From the NCBI GenBank assembly GCA_023053685.1, contig JALIGW010000026.1, positions 796,501-860,500 on the forward strand: a stretch of DNA of 64,000 nucleotides. The letters are read 5' to 3'. This document shows positions 1 to 12,829 of the stretch, piece after piece. The notes under the pieces were generated by a model. The model was given only the letters and a program-made list of their open reading frames with translations, did no database searches and was not told the DNA's origin. Position numbers and translations under genes: made by a program. Source of the DNA: Diadophis punctatus similis (taxonomy: Eukaryota > Chordata > Lepidosauria > Squamata > Dipsadidae). How positions within the stretch are numbered: position 1 is the first letter of the stretch; each line of letters begins with the position of its first letter.

Positions 1-1079
1 ACTCAAATCACATATCACAGAACCGCTTCCATTTAACACACTCTGTTCTGCTTCTCTATTTCACGAGTGGTTGATCCACCCACCGCCCCAAGCAGGCCTG
101 AATTAACCTTTCTCCTCTCTCTGCCCGCATTCCCAAGTCCTCTTCTCTCACCTATTTAATGCTGGAAATTATCTTTAACACAACTGAAAGAATTCCCTTC
201 TTTTTTGAAAAAAAATGTGAACATAAAAAAAGACTAAGAAGGACATGGGGCTGTCAATGGACTATATGATGAATAATAAACCTGTCATTCTCCTGTACTA
301 AGAAGAAATTCCACTGTCCCAAATGGATCTCCATAAATAACTACAGGATAATGGCCACAGGGTAAACAGATACCACTGCTTCCCTCCAATATCTATTGCA
401 TCCCCTCAGTTAATAGCCTTGCACAGAACTACCCTGTAAATCCACAGTGGGCTCAACACCTCAACAGACAGACAAACACCGGCTGAGATTTTGCATTCCA
501 AAATCTTTCAGTAACTAGACCCCCCCCCAAAAAAAATATTATCCAAAATTTAAAGAAACCACTACAGCAATCTCGGTATATTCCTCAGCATTCCAAATCT
601 CATAATTATAAATGGACTTTCAAACATATATTGCCAAACCTGCTCAAAAAGCCCCTCCCTCAGTCCTAGGGCCAATTTTGTGAAGCTGAAACCTGGAAGG
701 AAGAAGGGCTCAGGGAACAGACCTTCCTGATCAGATACAGGGCAAGTGAGGGACCAGACTTCTCTTCTCCTAACTTACTAATAATTTTATTTCATTTAAC
801 TAAACTGCTGGCGGCTGCCATCACGAAAGGGTCCTCCAATTTCACAGGCAGAAATCTTAGCCCAAGAATTAATCCTCTGTCTGTCACCCATCTTGATATC
901 CAAAAACAAGGCAATGGGTAGCATGGTTTTCCTCTCGTGCACTTCTCTTTTCCCTTTTCCATTATTTATCTGGGCAAAGAATTAAAAACCAAAACTGGGG
1001 GGGGGGGGGAGAGAGGTGATTTTTTTAATTTTAAAAAAAGTTAACCCAGGGGGTCTGCTAATATTAGAAATGACGTCTG
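1..1079. other. LHX6 intron 3 sequence, no feature recognised
   Basis: AT-rich unique-looking sequence with short homopolymers (a G run near 1000). No LIM2 or homeodomain exon is found here on the minus strand. Confidence 0.5.
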
Positions 1080-4000
1080 CCGGCTCTCTTCATTCACGCT
1101 GCCAGATCTTTTTCCGCGGAGCGCGAGGAGAGAGGGTTCTCGGAGGAAAAGCCCACGGGTGGACAAGTCCCTGGCCAGCCTGTAGAGGCTCTGAAGGATC
1201 TTCCCAGCCTGCCGGAGCTTGGCAAGAGGCTCGGAAGAAGGTCCCCGCTTCCTTTTTGGGGTTCTCTCCCGGGGTGTCGCAGGCGGCCTCTTGGTTGAGC
1301 GCACCGGGGCCGGCACTGACTGCACCCAAATCAGTTCCTCTCCAGATATCACCATCGGACACGGCCGGGTCCCCCGACCCCCAACTAGGATCACGCGGGA
1401 CAAGTTCAGCATCTTAAGTCCTTCGGGATTTCGGGAGAGGCGGAAAAGGATTCCAGAAGCAGCCGGGCAGGCGCCCCGAAGGACGCCGCGGCCGACGACC
1501 GCGGAAATCTCTCTCACCTGCCCGGGAGCGCAAACCCCACCGTTTCCCTCCTCTGCGGCGCGCTCCCCACCATCCGGCGGCCGGATTCCCACGTGGTTAA
1601 AGCGCTCCCCGGTCAGGAAGCCGGCAGGACCGGCGATCACCGTCGGGCAAGGTTCCCGATTCCGCTCCGCCGCCCCCTTTGCCTTCTGGGGTCGGGGGTC
1701 GTAGCGCAGCGCCTCTCCGCAGGGCCGTCGGCCGGCCGCTCTTGGCAGGGCCGGCCGAGAGCGCTCGGCCCTCTGTGCCCGGCTCCCTTCGGGCCGAGGG
1801 AAGTTCTCGCCCACCCCGGAATTATAATGTGGGTTTCCTCAACTCGGTTTTCGGAGTTGCCTGGAAGAGGGCTGCGCTGGGTTCGCTCCAGGCTCCAGGT
1901 TGAAAGGAGCCCAAGCCGCGTCCTTTCGTCGAGGGGATTCCGCGGGGGTCCCGTTCTAAATCGACGAGCTTCACCTACACGCGCTGCAAGCCCCGACGAC
2001 CAGCGAAGGGCTGCCGCGCGTCCCCCCACCATCGTCGGAAAGGAGCCGCTTCCCCAGGAGAGAAAGCACGGCTGGGAGAAAAAAGTAGAGCCCACCCCCC
2101 CCCCACTTTAGAAATGGCGGAACGGAGATTCCGAGTGGGAGAACGGCGGTTCGGGTCCGACAGTGCGAAATCCGATCCGAATTGAGTCAAACGGCCAAAA
2201 GCGCCCTGCTGCCCCTTCCTTGCCCTCCCGCGGGATTAAACGCGCTCCCCCCCCCCAAGACGGCTTGTTTTAGAAGCGGAAAGGAGGCGCCGAAGAACCC
2301 CGAAGCGACCCCACCTGCCGAGCGAGAGAGGAGAGGGGCGGACAGGTCCGCTGGTCGGAATTCAACGAAATAAAGAGGTTCGCGAAACAAAACCGGCCGT
2401 CGAAGAACTAGCAAGCAACCTGGGGGCGATTCCGACCGAGGGGGAGTCGCGCCTGTCCCGCCGGTGTACCCAGGTCGGCCCCTCCGTAGAAAACGACTTT
2501 CCAAAGCCGCGTTTCGTTCTCTTCCTTCCGAGCGCGCAAAGAGATGCGGGCGAAGAGGCGCATCTCCCGGCGGCGAAGCGCGCAACTTTAACTACTACTG
2601 TATTTTGGAAAAACCGATTTTTTCCCCTCCCGGCCACTGCAGGGCAAACGGAAGAGAAGGGGAGAAGGTGGCCCAGGCAAGGGGACGGGGGTCCCCAACG
2701 AATCCGGATTCCTTCCGAATCTTCCGAAACGAAACCACTTCGGAAAGGAGTCAGGCAGACCTTCGCAAACCCGCGGAGAGGAGGCGGGAAGGAAAGGGCG
2801 ATTGCACCCAGGAATTTTGGGCCCCTGGCTGAGCTCTCCTCGAAAAACCCAGCGCCCTCGGGCAGCGCCTGCTCCAAGGATCCCTTCACCCGCCTCCCCT
2901 CTCGATCGACCCGCAGGTCGGCCGGCCGGCGGTCCCAAAGGCTGCGGCGGAGCGCGCCCCTCCCGGCCCATCGGGGCTCTGGGCGCCAGAAGCGATGCGC
3001 CCTTTCGGCTCCTCCAGCCGGGCCGGGCCGCTGAACCTGCAGAGTTTGGCGAGGGCGAGGCCCAGATGTTCCAAGGCTCCGCTTCCACTTCCCGGGCTCC
3101 GAGGCAGAGAGCCAGAAGCGGAGCGAGGGGGAAAAGACGGGGGGAGGCGGCGTTGGGGTCCTGGAATCGGCCTCCAGTCACCGCAGTGGGAGGAGATTGC
3201 CGGCACCGCAATTAAGCTCCCCTCCCCCCGCCCTGACTTTTTTGCCCCGCCGCAGAGGAGGTCGGAAGGGCGAGCCGGGTTGCGGGCGCTTCGGGGGTCT
3301 CGGCCGCGGGGCAGCGCAGGCCGCCGCGGCTGATGGCGGCTTCTCTTCGGGGCTCCTCCGTCCCTTCCCAGGGAGGGGTTAGTTTAGCAGGGGCCCCCAG
3401 CTGCAGCGAGCCTTCCGCTTGGCCTGCAGCGGCCGTCCCAAGGGAAAGCGGCTGCTGCCGGCTCGGCTCCTTTCCCACGGTCGGCGGCGGAGCTCGCGGA
3501 AGGAGGCGAACAGAGGCTCCATCCGGAGCAAGGCGGCCGGTGCCTGCTCTGCTCGGCCCCGTCTAAGCGGGGAGAAGCCGGCTCTGCCGTCGCCTTTCGG
3601 GTGGGCCCCGCGCCGACCAAGCGGGGCCGGCCGCCCTCCCCTGCCTGGGCTCCTCGCCCTCCCTCTCCGCGGCCCCGCGGGCTCCTACCTGAAGTAGTCC
3701 ACCTTGCAGAAAATCTCTTGGTTCTTGACGTAGCAGCTGCTCTGCTGGCGGAGCGGCGTCCGGCAGACCGAGCACTCCAGGCAGCGCGCGTGCCAGCTCA
3801 GGTTGTTCACCTGCGGGGCGACGGAGAAGCGCGCTAGGCGAGGCCCGGCCCGGCTCCCCCCTGCCCCCCCCCACGCCCTTCCCCTTACCTTCAGCAGGTA
3901 GCGGTCCACGATCTCCAGGCCGCAGCTGGAGCAGACGCTCTTGGCGCCCGGCGGCAGTGAGGACGAGGCGGAGGAGGGCGGCGAGCAGACGGACGGCGTG

Positions 4001-5300
4001 GACGGGGTGCTGGCGCCCGAGCGCGCCTCCTCTTTCTCCAGGGCACCGGCCAGCGCCTCCCCGTCGGGCTGGGCCTGCGGGAGCCCGAGAGAGCGAGCGG
4101 CGGGTCAGCCGCGGAGAGCCCCCCACCCCAGCCCGCCAAGAGCCGGGCTCCGTCCTCCCCGTCGGAGGCTTACCATGGCGGAGGAGAGCGGCGGCGGCGG
4201 GGCTGGCGGCAGCCGGGGGGCGGCGGGCTCCGTCCGGGGGGCTCCAGCCCCCCACCTACAGCCGCCCCGTCCGGACGACGAAGCCCAACTTCGGAGCGGC
4301 CATGGGCTCGGCGTCCAGCGACGCGCGGCGGGCGAGGCGGAAAGCGCGGCGCGTCTGAACCAGCCAGCGGGGGCGGCGGGAGGGGGAGGAGAGGCGAGGC
4401 GCGGGGGGGGGGGCACCTCGGGCAGCGGCTCCGGAGGCAACCGCAGCGCGCCCGCTTGCTCTGCCCAGCCAGAACCGCAGCGGCACCAGCCGCGCCTCCG
4501 CCGCGCCTCCTCCTGCTTCCCCAAGTCGCCGCCCCGAAGCACCTGCATTTAGCCCCGCCGCCGGGCCGGAGAGGCGCGCGCGCACCTGGCAATCAGCCTG
4601 GCTGGGGGGGGGCGCGCAAGGACAGCACGCCAAGGTCTCCTGCGCCCCTCGCGCTGCCCTTGCTCTCCCTCCAGCCACGGGAAGAGGGACCCCCCCAAAA
4701 AAAGAGAAGGGCACCTCTCTCCTCCCAGAGGTTACAAGACTCTCCATTCCTCCCCCCTCCCCAAATTTCCTGGCTCTCAGCAACCACCAGCCGCCCCTGC
4801 CCCCAATCACCAGCAGCGAGAGATACCTGGAAAGAGAGGGGGAACCTGAGCATCCCATCCACTGGAAGGCCTCCTCCCCTCTCCAAAACAAGGTGCATCC
4901 ACCCGAACTCTCCCTCAACTGTGGGGAAAAGGGAAAGGGGGCTCCTGGCTACGATTCCCCCAGGCTAGGCAAACAAGGACCCCCCCATCAGACCTCCCTC
5001 TCCCCAAGCAGAGGGTCTCCAAAGAGCAGGACAGCCTGGTTCTCCCTGGGTCATCCTGGGACAGATCTCCAGGCTGGGGAGGCTGGCTTCTGGTCTCCCA
5101 CCGCCCACCCCTTCTCAACCCCACCCCACTTGCTTTCCAGGCTCACCTCAGTGGAGGGCTGCTCACCTGGGGGCTCATTCTTCCAGAACATGGGGGGCAC
5201 CATAAGGAGCTCCCCTCTGCAGCCGCGGCCACCCAGACGCGACTCACCCACCGCTGCTGCTGGAGAGGACTTTTTCCTCCTTCCCTCCTTTTGCCTGGGA
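1080..5300. promoter_or_regulatory. Broad CpG island over the LHX6 5' end
   Basis: GC- and CpG-rich sequence spans LHX6 exons 1-3, the upstream flank and about 2.6 kb of intron 3. Such wide islands are usual at developmental transcription-factor loci. Many open frames here on both strands are a by-product of low stop-codon frequency and are not called as genes. The exact LHX6 transcription start is not determined; it should lie upstream of (numerically above) 4176. Confidence 0.75.
3689..4176 (-). CDS. LHX6: LIM/homeobox protein LHX6, exons 1-3 (5' part; 3' exons outside window)
   Basis: LIM-homeodomain transcription factor; in mammals LHX6 specifies MGE-derived cortical interneurons and acts in the nucleus. 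On the minus strand, exon 2 is 4074-3889 and exon 3 is 3810-3689, each bounded by AG/GT. The ATG is at 4176-4174 and the GT donor follows it directly, so the start codon is the last codon of exon 1 and joins to [10 protein letters not shown]. Residues 2-45 are a Ser/Pro/Thr-rich leader. The first LIM domain then runs [15 protein letters not shown] / [16 protein letters not shown]... to CKVDYF, with the zinc ligands C-x2-C, H-x2-C, C-x2-C and C-x2-D visible. [16 protein letters not shown] favours LHX6 over its paralogue LHX8, and RBM18 next door agrees. The second LIM domain and the homeodomain are not seen in 1-3688, so they should lie further left. Confidence 0.92.
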
Positions 5301-7198
5301 CGATCCCCCCCCCCTCCGCCTCCAAGTTCCTCCTTCCTTGCTTGCAGCTAAACAGGGCAGGGAGGAAGGAGAGGCCGGGAGCATGCAAGGCGATAGGGAG
5401 GCTTGGCCTGGGTCTCCCCTGCACCTTCCCGAGAGAAACCAGCCCCAGAGGGCGTAGAGTTCTTTCCAGGGCCCGAGGAGCCGGCTATGAGCACAGAGGG
5501 ACTCGGGCTAAGCCCCTCTAGCATTCACCTCCCAGGTAGAAGCACCTGGTCTGGGAACATACCTGCCTGCTTCCTGTGAAGAAGACTGGGAGTCCTCCCA
5601 TTCACAGGTGACAATCCAACAGGTTGCCCAACTCTACAAGGGCCTCGGCCCAGCTTGGGAGTCACCTGGATGCCTCACCTGGGAGCTCCAGGGAGTTGGC
5701 AGAGGGGGACTGTGTGTCTCTTGCCTCCTTCTCAGCTGCGGTGGATGGCCACAGGGTGTGTGTGTGTGTGACACATGTGCAAAGCCCGGCTGTGACTTTC
5801 CTTGAAGCCACTTGGGAGGAAGTAACCCGAGATGTACAGGGCCCAGACGGAGGATAATCACCCTGATTGGGACTGACACCCAAAGAAGGCAGGGAAAGAA
5901 GGGGAGGGGGTTTCAAGGCCGGCTGGCCACTCTGCTTCTCCACAGGGCAGAGGCGGCTGGGCAGAGACCGCATGCCTGTCCACTCCAACGCCAACCTTCC
6001 CGAGTCGCTCCTTCAAATTTAGCCGAGGATTTCTTCGGGCCTCCTTCCTACCAGGGTTGAAATCTAGAAGCAGCCCTTATTGATAGAACTGCCAGTGCGG
6101 TTTGAGGGAGGTGAAGATGCTCATTAAAAAATATTCCTTGCAGAAAAGGGAAATGTGAAATGTAAGAGGTGGATCAGGCTACCAAATTCTTCGAGCACTG
6201 CACGAGGTTTTGGGCAGGAGGGGAGTGGAGGTGGGGCTCCTCTCGTCCGCCCCCTTCTTCTCTACCTAGCCAGAAATTCCCTCAATGGCTCATAAAACAT
6301 ATAATCAGGGGGTGGGGGGACTCTTCTTTAATTATTTGTATGTGGTAGTTTCTCTCCATGGAGACTCTCCCAACTGCCTCCTCATCACAAGAGTTTCCCA
6401 GCGTCCGTCCTCTGCCCCTGGCTGCTCCTAAGGCTGACTTTTCCCCGATTTCTCCACTCCAATTCTTTGGCTGGTCCTCCCCATGCTTCATTACAGACGT
6501 TTTGTTAAAAAAAAAATCACCGAAATTCTGATTAATTTATCGGTTTTGAAGTAAGAGACTTTGATAAATGATCCAAGTTTAATAAGGTGCACTTTTAAAA
6601 GTGGGCTAAAAGTTTATTCCTGTAATGTTCCCTTTAAAAAAAAATGGATACACCGATGCCCAGATGTGTTCAATGCAGCTGTTACTCACAGACAAATATT
6701 ACCAGTTTCATTGCCCCCTTTCGGGGTTTCCTGGGTTTCAAGGTGCAAGAAGCTCCGATTTTCTCTTGCTAGAAAGATCAGGCAACCCAAAGCACCTTTT
6801 TCTACTGGATAGAGATAATATTTTGGACAGACCATCAGACCATCTTTTGTTATCTTCAGGTCAAAACAAATACTGAAGTGGTGAAAACATACTGAAACAC
6901 ACACACACACACACACCTTGGACTTTGGAGCTGGATCTAGCTAGCCACACTGGGATGGGGGGGTGGGGAATCTGGTTTTACTACTAAACCAGTCGAGTTT
7001 GTTGGAGAAGTTCTATAGAGATTTATGGATGGCGTTACAGTCGGTTTCCTCTGAAGAGTGTTGATGTCCATGTGTGCAAAGGAGGAATCGCAGCAGTCCC
7101 ACACAAGGCCAGGACGGGGCAGCGCCAATCCCAGTCCCTCCTAGCTGGCTTTCCATCAGTCGAGAGTGCCAGAGGACGGTGCTGACGGCAGCCGCTCA
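5301..7198. other. LHX6-RBM18 intergenic region with RBM18 3' UTR
   Basis: About 3 kb separates the LHX6 start from the RBM18 stop. The part from about 6600 to 7198 is probably RBM18 3' UTR. A short (CA)n run lies near 6898. No coding exon is recognised. Confidence 0.5.
6613..6618 (-). terminator. Candidate RBM18 poly(A) signal
   Basis: AATAAA on the minus strand, about 580 bases past the RBM18 stop codon. It is the nearest canonical hexamer I saw downstream. Use of the site is inferred. Confidence 0.4.
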
Positions 7199-10100
7199 TC
7201 ATCTCTTGGACTTCCAAGCAGCTCTGGAATAGGGACCAGTCCGTTTTTTCTCGGGGGCCTTGAAGTATGTGTAGGGGGCTGCCGGTGGAAACTCGGCGTC
7301 GGGATTCTCTGACATCATTTTCAGCTTGGTTTCAATGGCTTTGATTTTTGTACTGACGCTGCAGAGTGAAGAAGAGAGGCGGCTGAAACGTCACCCTGTC
7401 TGTGGCCTCGATGCATGCAGGAGCTAGTTTCCCCGCCAGCTGTCCCTGGGTTCAAGCCACACCCTCCTCCGGGCCCCTTTTCTTTAATCGCGCAATCCCC
7501 ACACATGCTCGCGTGGCTGTGAGTCCCACATGCTCACTCCCCAGGAGGTGCATTTAATTCTGCAGTCGAGGCTGTCCGGTTGCTGGGAAGAAAGCTCTGC
7601 TGGTGGCTCCTTCCTCCAGAAGAGCCCGTCGCTGTCCCTGGCCCCTCCGAATAGCTACGTGACGCCACGTCAGTTCAAAGGATTTGAGATGAGCAAACGA
7701 AAGCTCTCCTGTGTTCTCTGTGCTACTTGGCACTATCCTGTCTTCTTTTCCCCATTTTATATAGAGAGGTTCTTTTTAGATAATAATTCAGCCACAGCTA
7801 GCCATGACGCACGATACACGTTATTATTGCTTAAAAGGCAAAGAAACCCATGAAATAAAATTAGGCCTAATGGCAGCTTGCAAATGGCAGCCTTTTCAAA
7901 GTCAGCTTTACTTCTGACCGCAGTGCCAGATAAAACTCCGCAAAAATGAAACTTGCGTCCTGTCCCTGTTCAGCCATAAAGCTTGCAGCTTCTTCAAAAG
8001 AAAACTCTTTAAACTATGGGAAGCCAGATGTTAGGACGGAGAATGTCCCGGACCAACCCCCCCCTCCCCTCTTCTGCTCTTCAAGGTCCCATCTGTTCTA
8101 GCTGATTGTCAAAGGACAGTTTCCCCCCTCCCCCAATTAGAGGCAGACCTCACCTCAGGTTGGACTGGGGGATCTCGGTGCTGGAAGACGGCTCCAGACT
8201 GATGGGAAGGGTCTTCTCGTTCTTATTCTGGTCATACCTCTGGCAGGGAAACAGAAGAAACAGCAGAAATTAAACCCCCCTCTCAGCTGAAGCACGAATG
8301 TCCTTGGGACCCTTCAGAGGGTGGCACCAATGGGCTATTTTTAGTAACGATGGAACTTCACGGAGGTCAAGTAATATTGGTTAAACTCCTGAAAAAGCCA
8401 ATGTAACCCAGGTTGGTTTCGACAGGGCTTTCCCCCTGTGGCTGGCCTCAGGCAGAGCGGTGAAATCTACTTACCTTCCCTACCGGTTCGGTAGCGCGTG
8501 CTTGCTTCGCTCGTGCGTGCGCTACCGTCACACGTGCTTTTTCACCCTCTGCGCATGCGCAGAAGGGTTTGCGCATGCGCAGAGGGTGGAAAAAAAGAAA
8601 ATGGTGACATCCGGGTGGGTGGGCAGAGCCTCGCACTGCTGCTGCTACTGGTACACCTGAACCGGGCCGAACCGGTAGCATTTCACCCCTGTGGACGGGC
8701 AGTCTTCCTAAAGACTGTATGCTGGACATGAAGATTGTTGAGCAGCTCAACCAACTTCGCAGAGATGTGAAGGAACATCAGCCTGTTGGGGGGAAGAAAG
8801 TGGGGCCTACTCTGACACCGGTGGAGACAGGGAGCGGGCTCACCTTGACCTGGGCGTGAGCCCACCGCACTACCAGCTTCTTGGAGAGCGCCAGCTTCCC
8901 GTTGAGGCAATGGATGGCTTGTTCTGCCTCCTGAAGGAGGGAGAGAAAAACAAACAAACCCTGAGAAAGGCTGCTGGGCTGGAGAGACGTCTGAAGGTCT
9001 GGCCTAAGTTAAGCAAAGGCTCAACGTACCTGCTTGGTCTCGAAGTTCACAAAGCAGTAGCCCCTGGGCTGCCCCTCCAGGACCCCCGACTTATGGAAGA
9101 GGAAGTCAAACTGCTTCACTTTGCCGAATTTCTGCAGGAGTTTGAGAAGGTGGTATCTGGAAGAGAGGAGAAAGGGGTGAGCACTTCTCTTATGGAAACC
9201 GACTTCAATTAAAGAAGAATCAAGCTATGTTTGTTCTTCTTTCTTTTTTTTTTCTTTTTTGCCTGAAGGCATTTCAGGACGGCGGCCAAAAGCTGACATC
9301 CGGTGTCAGGTGGCCAAATGGAATATTGTAGGGCCAACACGGGGTCATTGGGGACCTTTGGGGAGTGAAGGGAATCTACAGCTTCCCTGGCCAGCTGTAC
9401 CTCTTCCTGTGGGTTCCCACCAACGCAGCAGCCATTTCCTTGAAATGACTGAGAAAACTGAGAAAATTCCAGGAATTGAAGCAGTCTACCAAAGCAGGTA
9501 ATCACAGATATTTTCCAGGAATGTGTGTATGTGTGTGTGTTTGTGTGTTTAAGCTGGCCCAACTTAGAAAGTAAGAAGAAGAAAAAAAGCAAAGAGAAAG
9601 CAAAAAAAGTGGGAGAAAAGAGTTTAAGAAAATTAGAAAAAAGGCACAAAAGAGGTGGCTTCTGATATTCTTCAGGGCAATTGTAAGTACAGTCGTATTT
9701 TAACCTCTCTCTCTCTCTACAGTTAGATCATAACACTCTTCTTTCTATAATCTATCCTTATGTGGTAGCTAATTTGTGGGCATCGTCCCTACAATAAGCC
9801 AAGAAACATTTTGAGCCACGAAGATATGCCATATAATTTAAGCTTATTTATTTTTGGAAGTCATCTCAAGATTTATTAGCTATTGTTAGAAGCATAAAAA
9901 CACCCCTATTCTCCCTCTGCCCCCTGCCTCCCCCCCCAACTATCTCCTCTCTTTGGCAAATGTACTTGTTTTCCTTAATCCCAAAGGGCCGCAGCTCATC
10001 CTGTTCTCGAAACGAAAAACATCTAGGAACTCGCCTTGAGGAACCTGACTAGATTTCCTTTGGCAACTTTGTGGCCTGTTTGCCCGGGTTCATCAGCCTG

Positions 10101-12829
10101 AAATTCATCGGAATTCAATGCGGGGCTTTCCCTGGGTTGCCTCCCAAAAGAGCAACGGAGGAAAGCAGCAGTTTCCACGTCTCCCTGCTTCAATTCCGGG
10201 CAAGGGGAAAGGCAGGGAAACATTCAATTACATCAACCCGAGTGCCAGGTAATGAGCCAGTGAATCCCCAGGCTCGGTGATGGCAGGATTCTGGTATGGG
10301 CAGTTAAGAATGTCCCTGGCATCTTTCTTTGCCCACTTTGCCAAGTCCATTTCTACAGGCTTTCTGACTTTCTTCTACTACAAGATGAACATGTCTGGAG
10401 TCTAAAGAAAAAGAAATGACAGGCAGGAGTTTCAACCTTTGGTTAATATATGAGAATCTCTCCACAGAGCTGCCTGTTATGGAACCTACGACACTCAACT
10501 CCGGGACTCTCAAAGGAAAGAATATTATTTAGGGCAAGTTGTCATGCCAGCCAGGCAGAGAAGCAACAAAATAGCTGTGGCTGTCGTTCGAATTCCTGAA
10601 TCTGTATTTGCAAGTCATATTGAAAGGAGTAAGAATTTGCACAGAACTTGCTCCGTCGATAAGGAGCTACCTTCACGCTCATCCTCTAAAAATCCCTCTC
10701 TCTGCCCAATTCTCTACTTCCGACATTGTTGACCGTTACTTACAAGGTGCTAAAATCGTTCGTACTGAGTAACGAAAGAGATGCATTACAGACAGGGAGC
10801 AGGAAGTCGGGCTGCTGAAAATTACCAGAGCTATTTTGATGGGGTACCTGGGACCAGAAGCCCCAGGCAGAGGAAGGAGAGTAGGCCCCGTTCCTACTTC
10901 CTGCCATCCAAAACACAGGCCAGACAATCTGTCCAAGTCCCATTTCCTTTTCCGCCAGTTTTCCTCCTGGCACCTTAAGCGCTATTCAAATGCCGAGTTG
11001 AAGGTTGCTTCAAACAATGCTCGTCTAAGGATATGGGAATGGCCCCAGCCACATGCTAAAGCCATTTACGCGAGGACAATTCCTCAGGGTGGACCTTAAA
11101 AGGAGAGGCGGAGAGGACTCTTGCCTGTAAGGAGGCACCAATCGCTTCCCTTAAGGTTGCAATGCAAACGGGTTTTTATCGCAGAAGGGCAGAACTCTCA
11201 CCTGGAAGACAGGTGAACGGAAGCAAACGGAAGCTCACAAAAAGTGGGCCAGAAAGGACCTTGCGGAAGCTTCTGTTCTGTTATTCTGAAAATACTAAGG
11301 GACGTAAATTCCGTTGTGGCATAAAACGTAAATCAAGTGGGCTCAATGCCAAATGTTCCATTTTGCACCTGGTTGGGAGACCTCGAAGGGTTTTCCTACC
11401 TTTATCAGATTGCACATCTATTTTGCAGAACCTAAAACTCTAAGCGATTGCTGTAATAGCCAGGGGCAGTGATGCACACGATGCCTGTCTTTTTTTGGGG
11501 ACAGAATCTCAGATTCCCAAGCCTGCCAATCCAACTGGCCCCATCGGTACTCTTGTGCTCGGAGATGCTTTTAACTTCCAAAAACTTCACAACACAAATT
11601 CACGCGCTGGAAAGCCTCCCTTTTGCGAGCGCCTGTCAGTTGAGCAGCCGCCACAAATTGCTCAACCCCAAGAAGCCTCAGCAATACAAACACTGAGCCA
11701 AAAAATGGTAATTAATGCAAAACAGAGAAGAGGCCGGTTAGCGCAGCCCTGAATGAATCCTCGTCAAGAGGGCATTAATGACGGATTCCCACTTAGAGGC
11801 GCGATTAGGACCCTGCCCAGCTGAAAAGAAGAGCCCTTGGAACAAAAAAAGCACTTGCCGATGGGAGAAGAAGACGGAGCCGGGCAAAAATTGCTTCCAC
11901 AGCTGAGAGGCAGACAATATCGGGGAGATAAGACAAGACAGCCACTTGGAATGCATAAATCGGAGATTGTTTGGCAAAGTGGGGGTAGGAGGGGGGAAAA
12001 CGGTTGCCCCAACGCCGCTGGCTAATCTCCCTCCTGGCAATCAAGCTCGCCTCCTCCTCTTCCACCTCGGTGTTTAATTGCCCCACTTCAAGGGGCTCAA
12101 ACATGTTAGCAGGCAATTTAAATGCACTAATCACGGGAGGCCAAGGGAATGTCAAACGCTGCGCACCCACTTTGCGTTTGATGCCACCAGCAACAGAACG
12201 GGGGTGGGGGGTGGGAGCACAGGCAGCTGCAGCCTTAGAGATGGGGGGGGGGTTGCCTTTGCTCCCTTGGAGGGGGCTGCCCAGCGCTCACCCACCCACC
12301 CGGGTCCTGATCGAGGGGACAAAGGCCAGCTGCCCTAGGCAAGGAAAGGGGCTCAGGAGCAGAACAGCCCCAAGAGGAGACTGCAGGAGGGTCTCTTGCC
12401 GGGGGAGGGGGTCTGCAATTGCTCCCTCGGAGGGCTTCCCCCCCCCGGGGTCCTGATCGAGGGGACCAAGGCCAACCGTCCCAGGCAGGGAAAGGGGCTC
12501 AGGAGCAGCTCAAAGGGGTGGGGGGACTGGAGGAGGGTCCCTGGCCTGGGGAGGGGGCGGCAGGAGACACCAGTGGGAAGGAAGCTCAGCTCGGCTCTCC
12601 TCCTCCTCCTCCTTTGGGGGGGGTTCTGGGCTCCACCCCAGAGGGACTGAGGGGTCGCCTCGCCCCCACCTTCACCGCCCCCCCTCTCCCTCCGCCGGAC
12701 TCACTCGGTGATCTTGGGGTCGAGGTTCCCGATCCAGAGGCGGTGGCCGTCCTGCAGGGCCCCCTCGGACAGCAGCGAGGCGTTCTCCAGGCGCAGGCTC
12801 TGCGGAGGGGCTCGGCCCGCGCCCGCCAT
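7199..12829 (-). CDS. RBM18: RNA-binding motif protein 18
   Basis: Small single-RRM protein of unsettled role. Five coding exons on the minus strand: 12829-12705, 9156-9030, 8930-8844, 8239-8154, 7358-7199; all junctions are GT/AG and total 585 bases (194 aa; human is about 190 aa). The protein starts [21 protein letters not shown]2 is LWIGNL (residues 31-36) and RNP1 is RGYCFVNF (73-80), so the RRM fold is intact. It continues with RWAHAQVK and [17 protein letters not shown], and ends in a basic tail AAWKSKR. The N-terminus differs from the mammalian one only in the first dozen residues. Intron 1 is about 3.5 kb (9157-12704). The gene is divergent from MRRF with a shared CpG-rich promoter. 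Confidence 0.96.
8453..8691. mobile_element. hAT-like MITE in RBM18 intron 3
   Basis: Ends read CAGAGCGGTGAAATCTAC and GGTAGCATTTCACCCCTG, forming imperfect terminal inverted repeats of the family seen at 22937 and 37006. The interior carries two exact GCGCATGCGC palindromes (8551-8560 and 8571-8580). No clear 8-bp target duplication is visible. It lies between RBM18 exons 4 and 3. Confidence 0.7.
9157..12704. other. RBM18 intron 1, no gene recognised
   Basis: Mostly unique-looking intronic sequence with a short poly-pyrimidine run near 9236 and a (TG)n run near 9525. The part next to exon 1 is GC-rich. I see no exon or mobile element that I can name. Confidence 0.5.

Noticed and set aside
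1041..4918. Many long open frames on both strands in the LHX6 CpG island
   Set aside because: GC-rich DNA has few stop codons; translations are Pro/Arg/Ala-rich without domains, and the real LHX6 exons account for the coding signal.
7380..7394. GAAACGTC beside RBM18 exon 5 as another hammerhead
   Set aside because: No CUGANGA at proper distance and no stem II; chance match in the intron.
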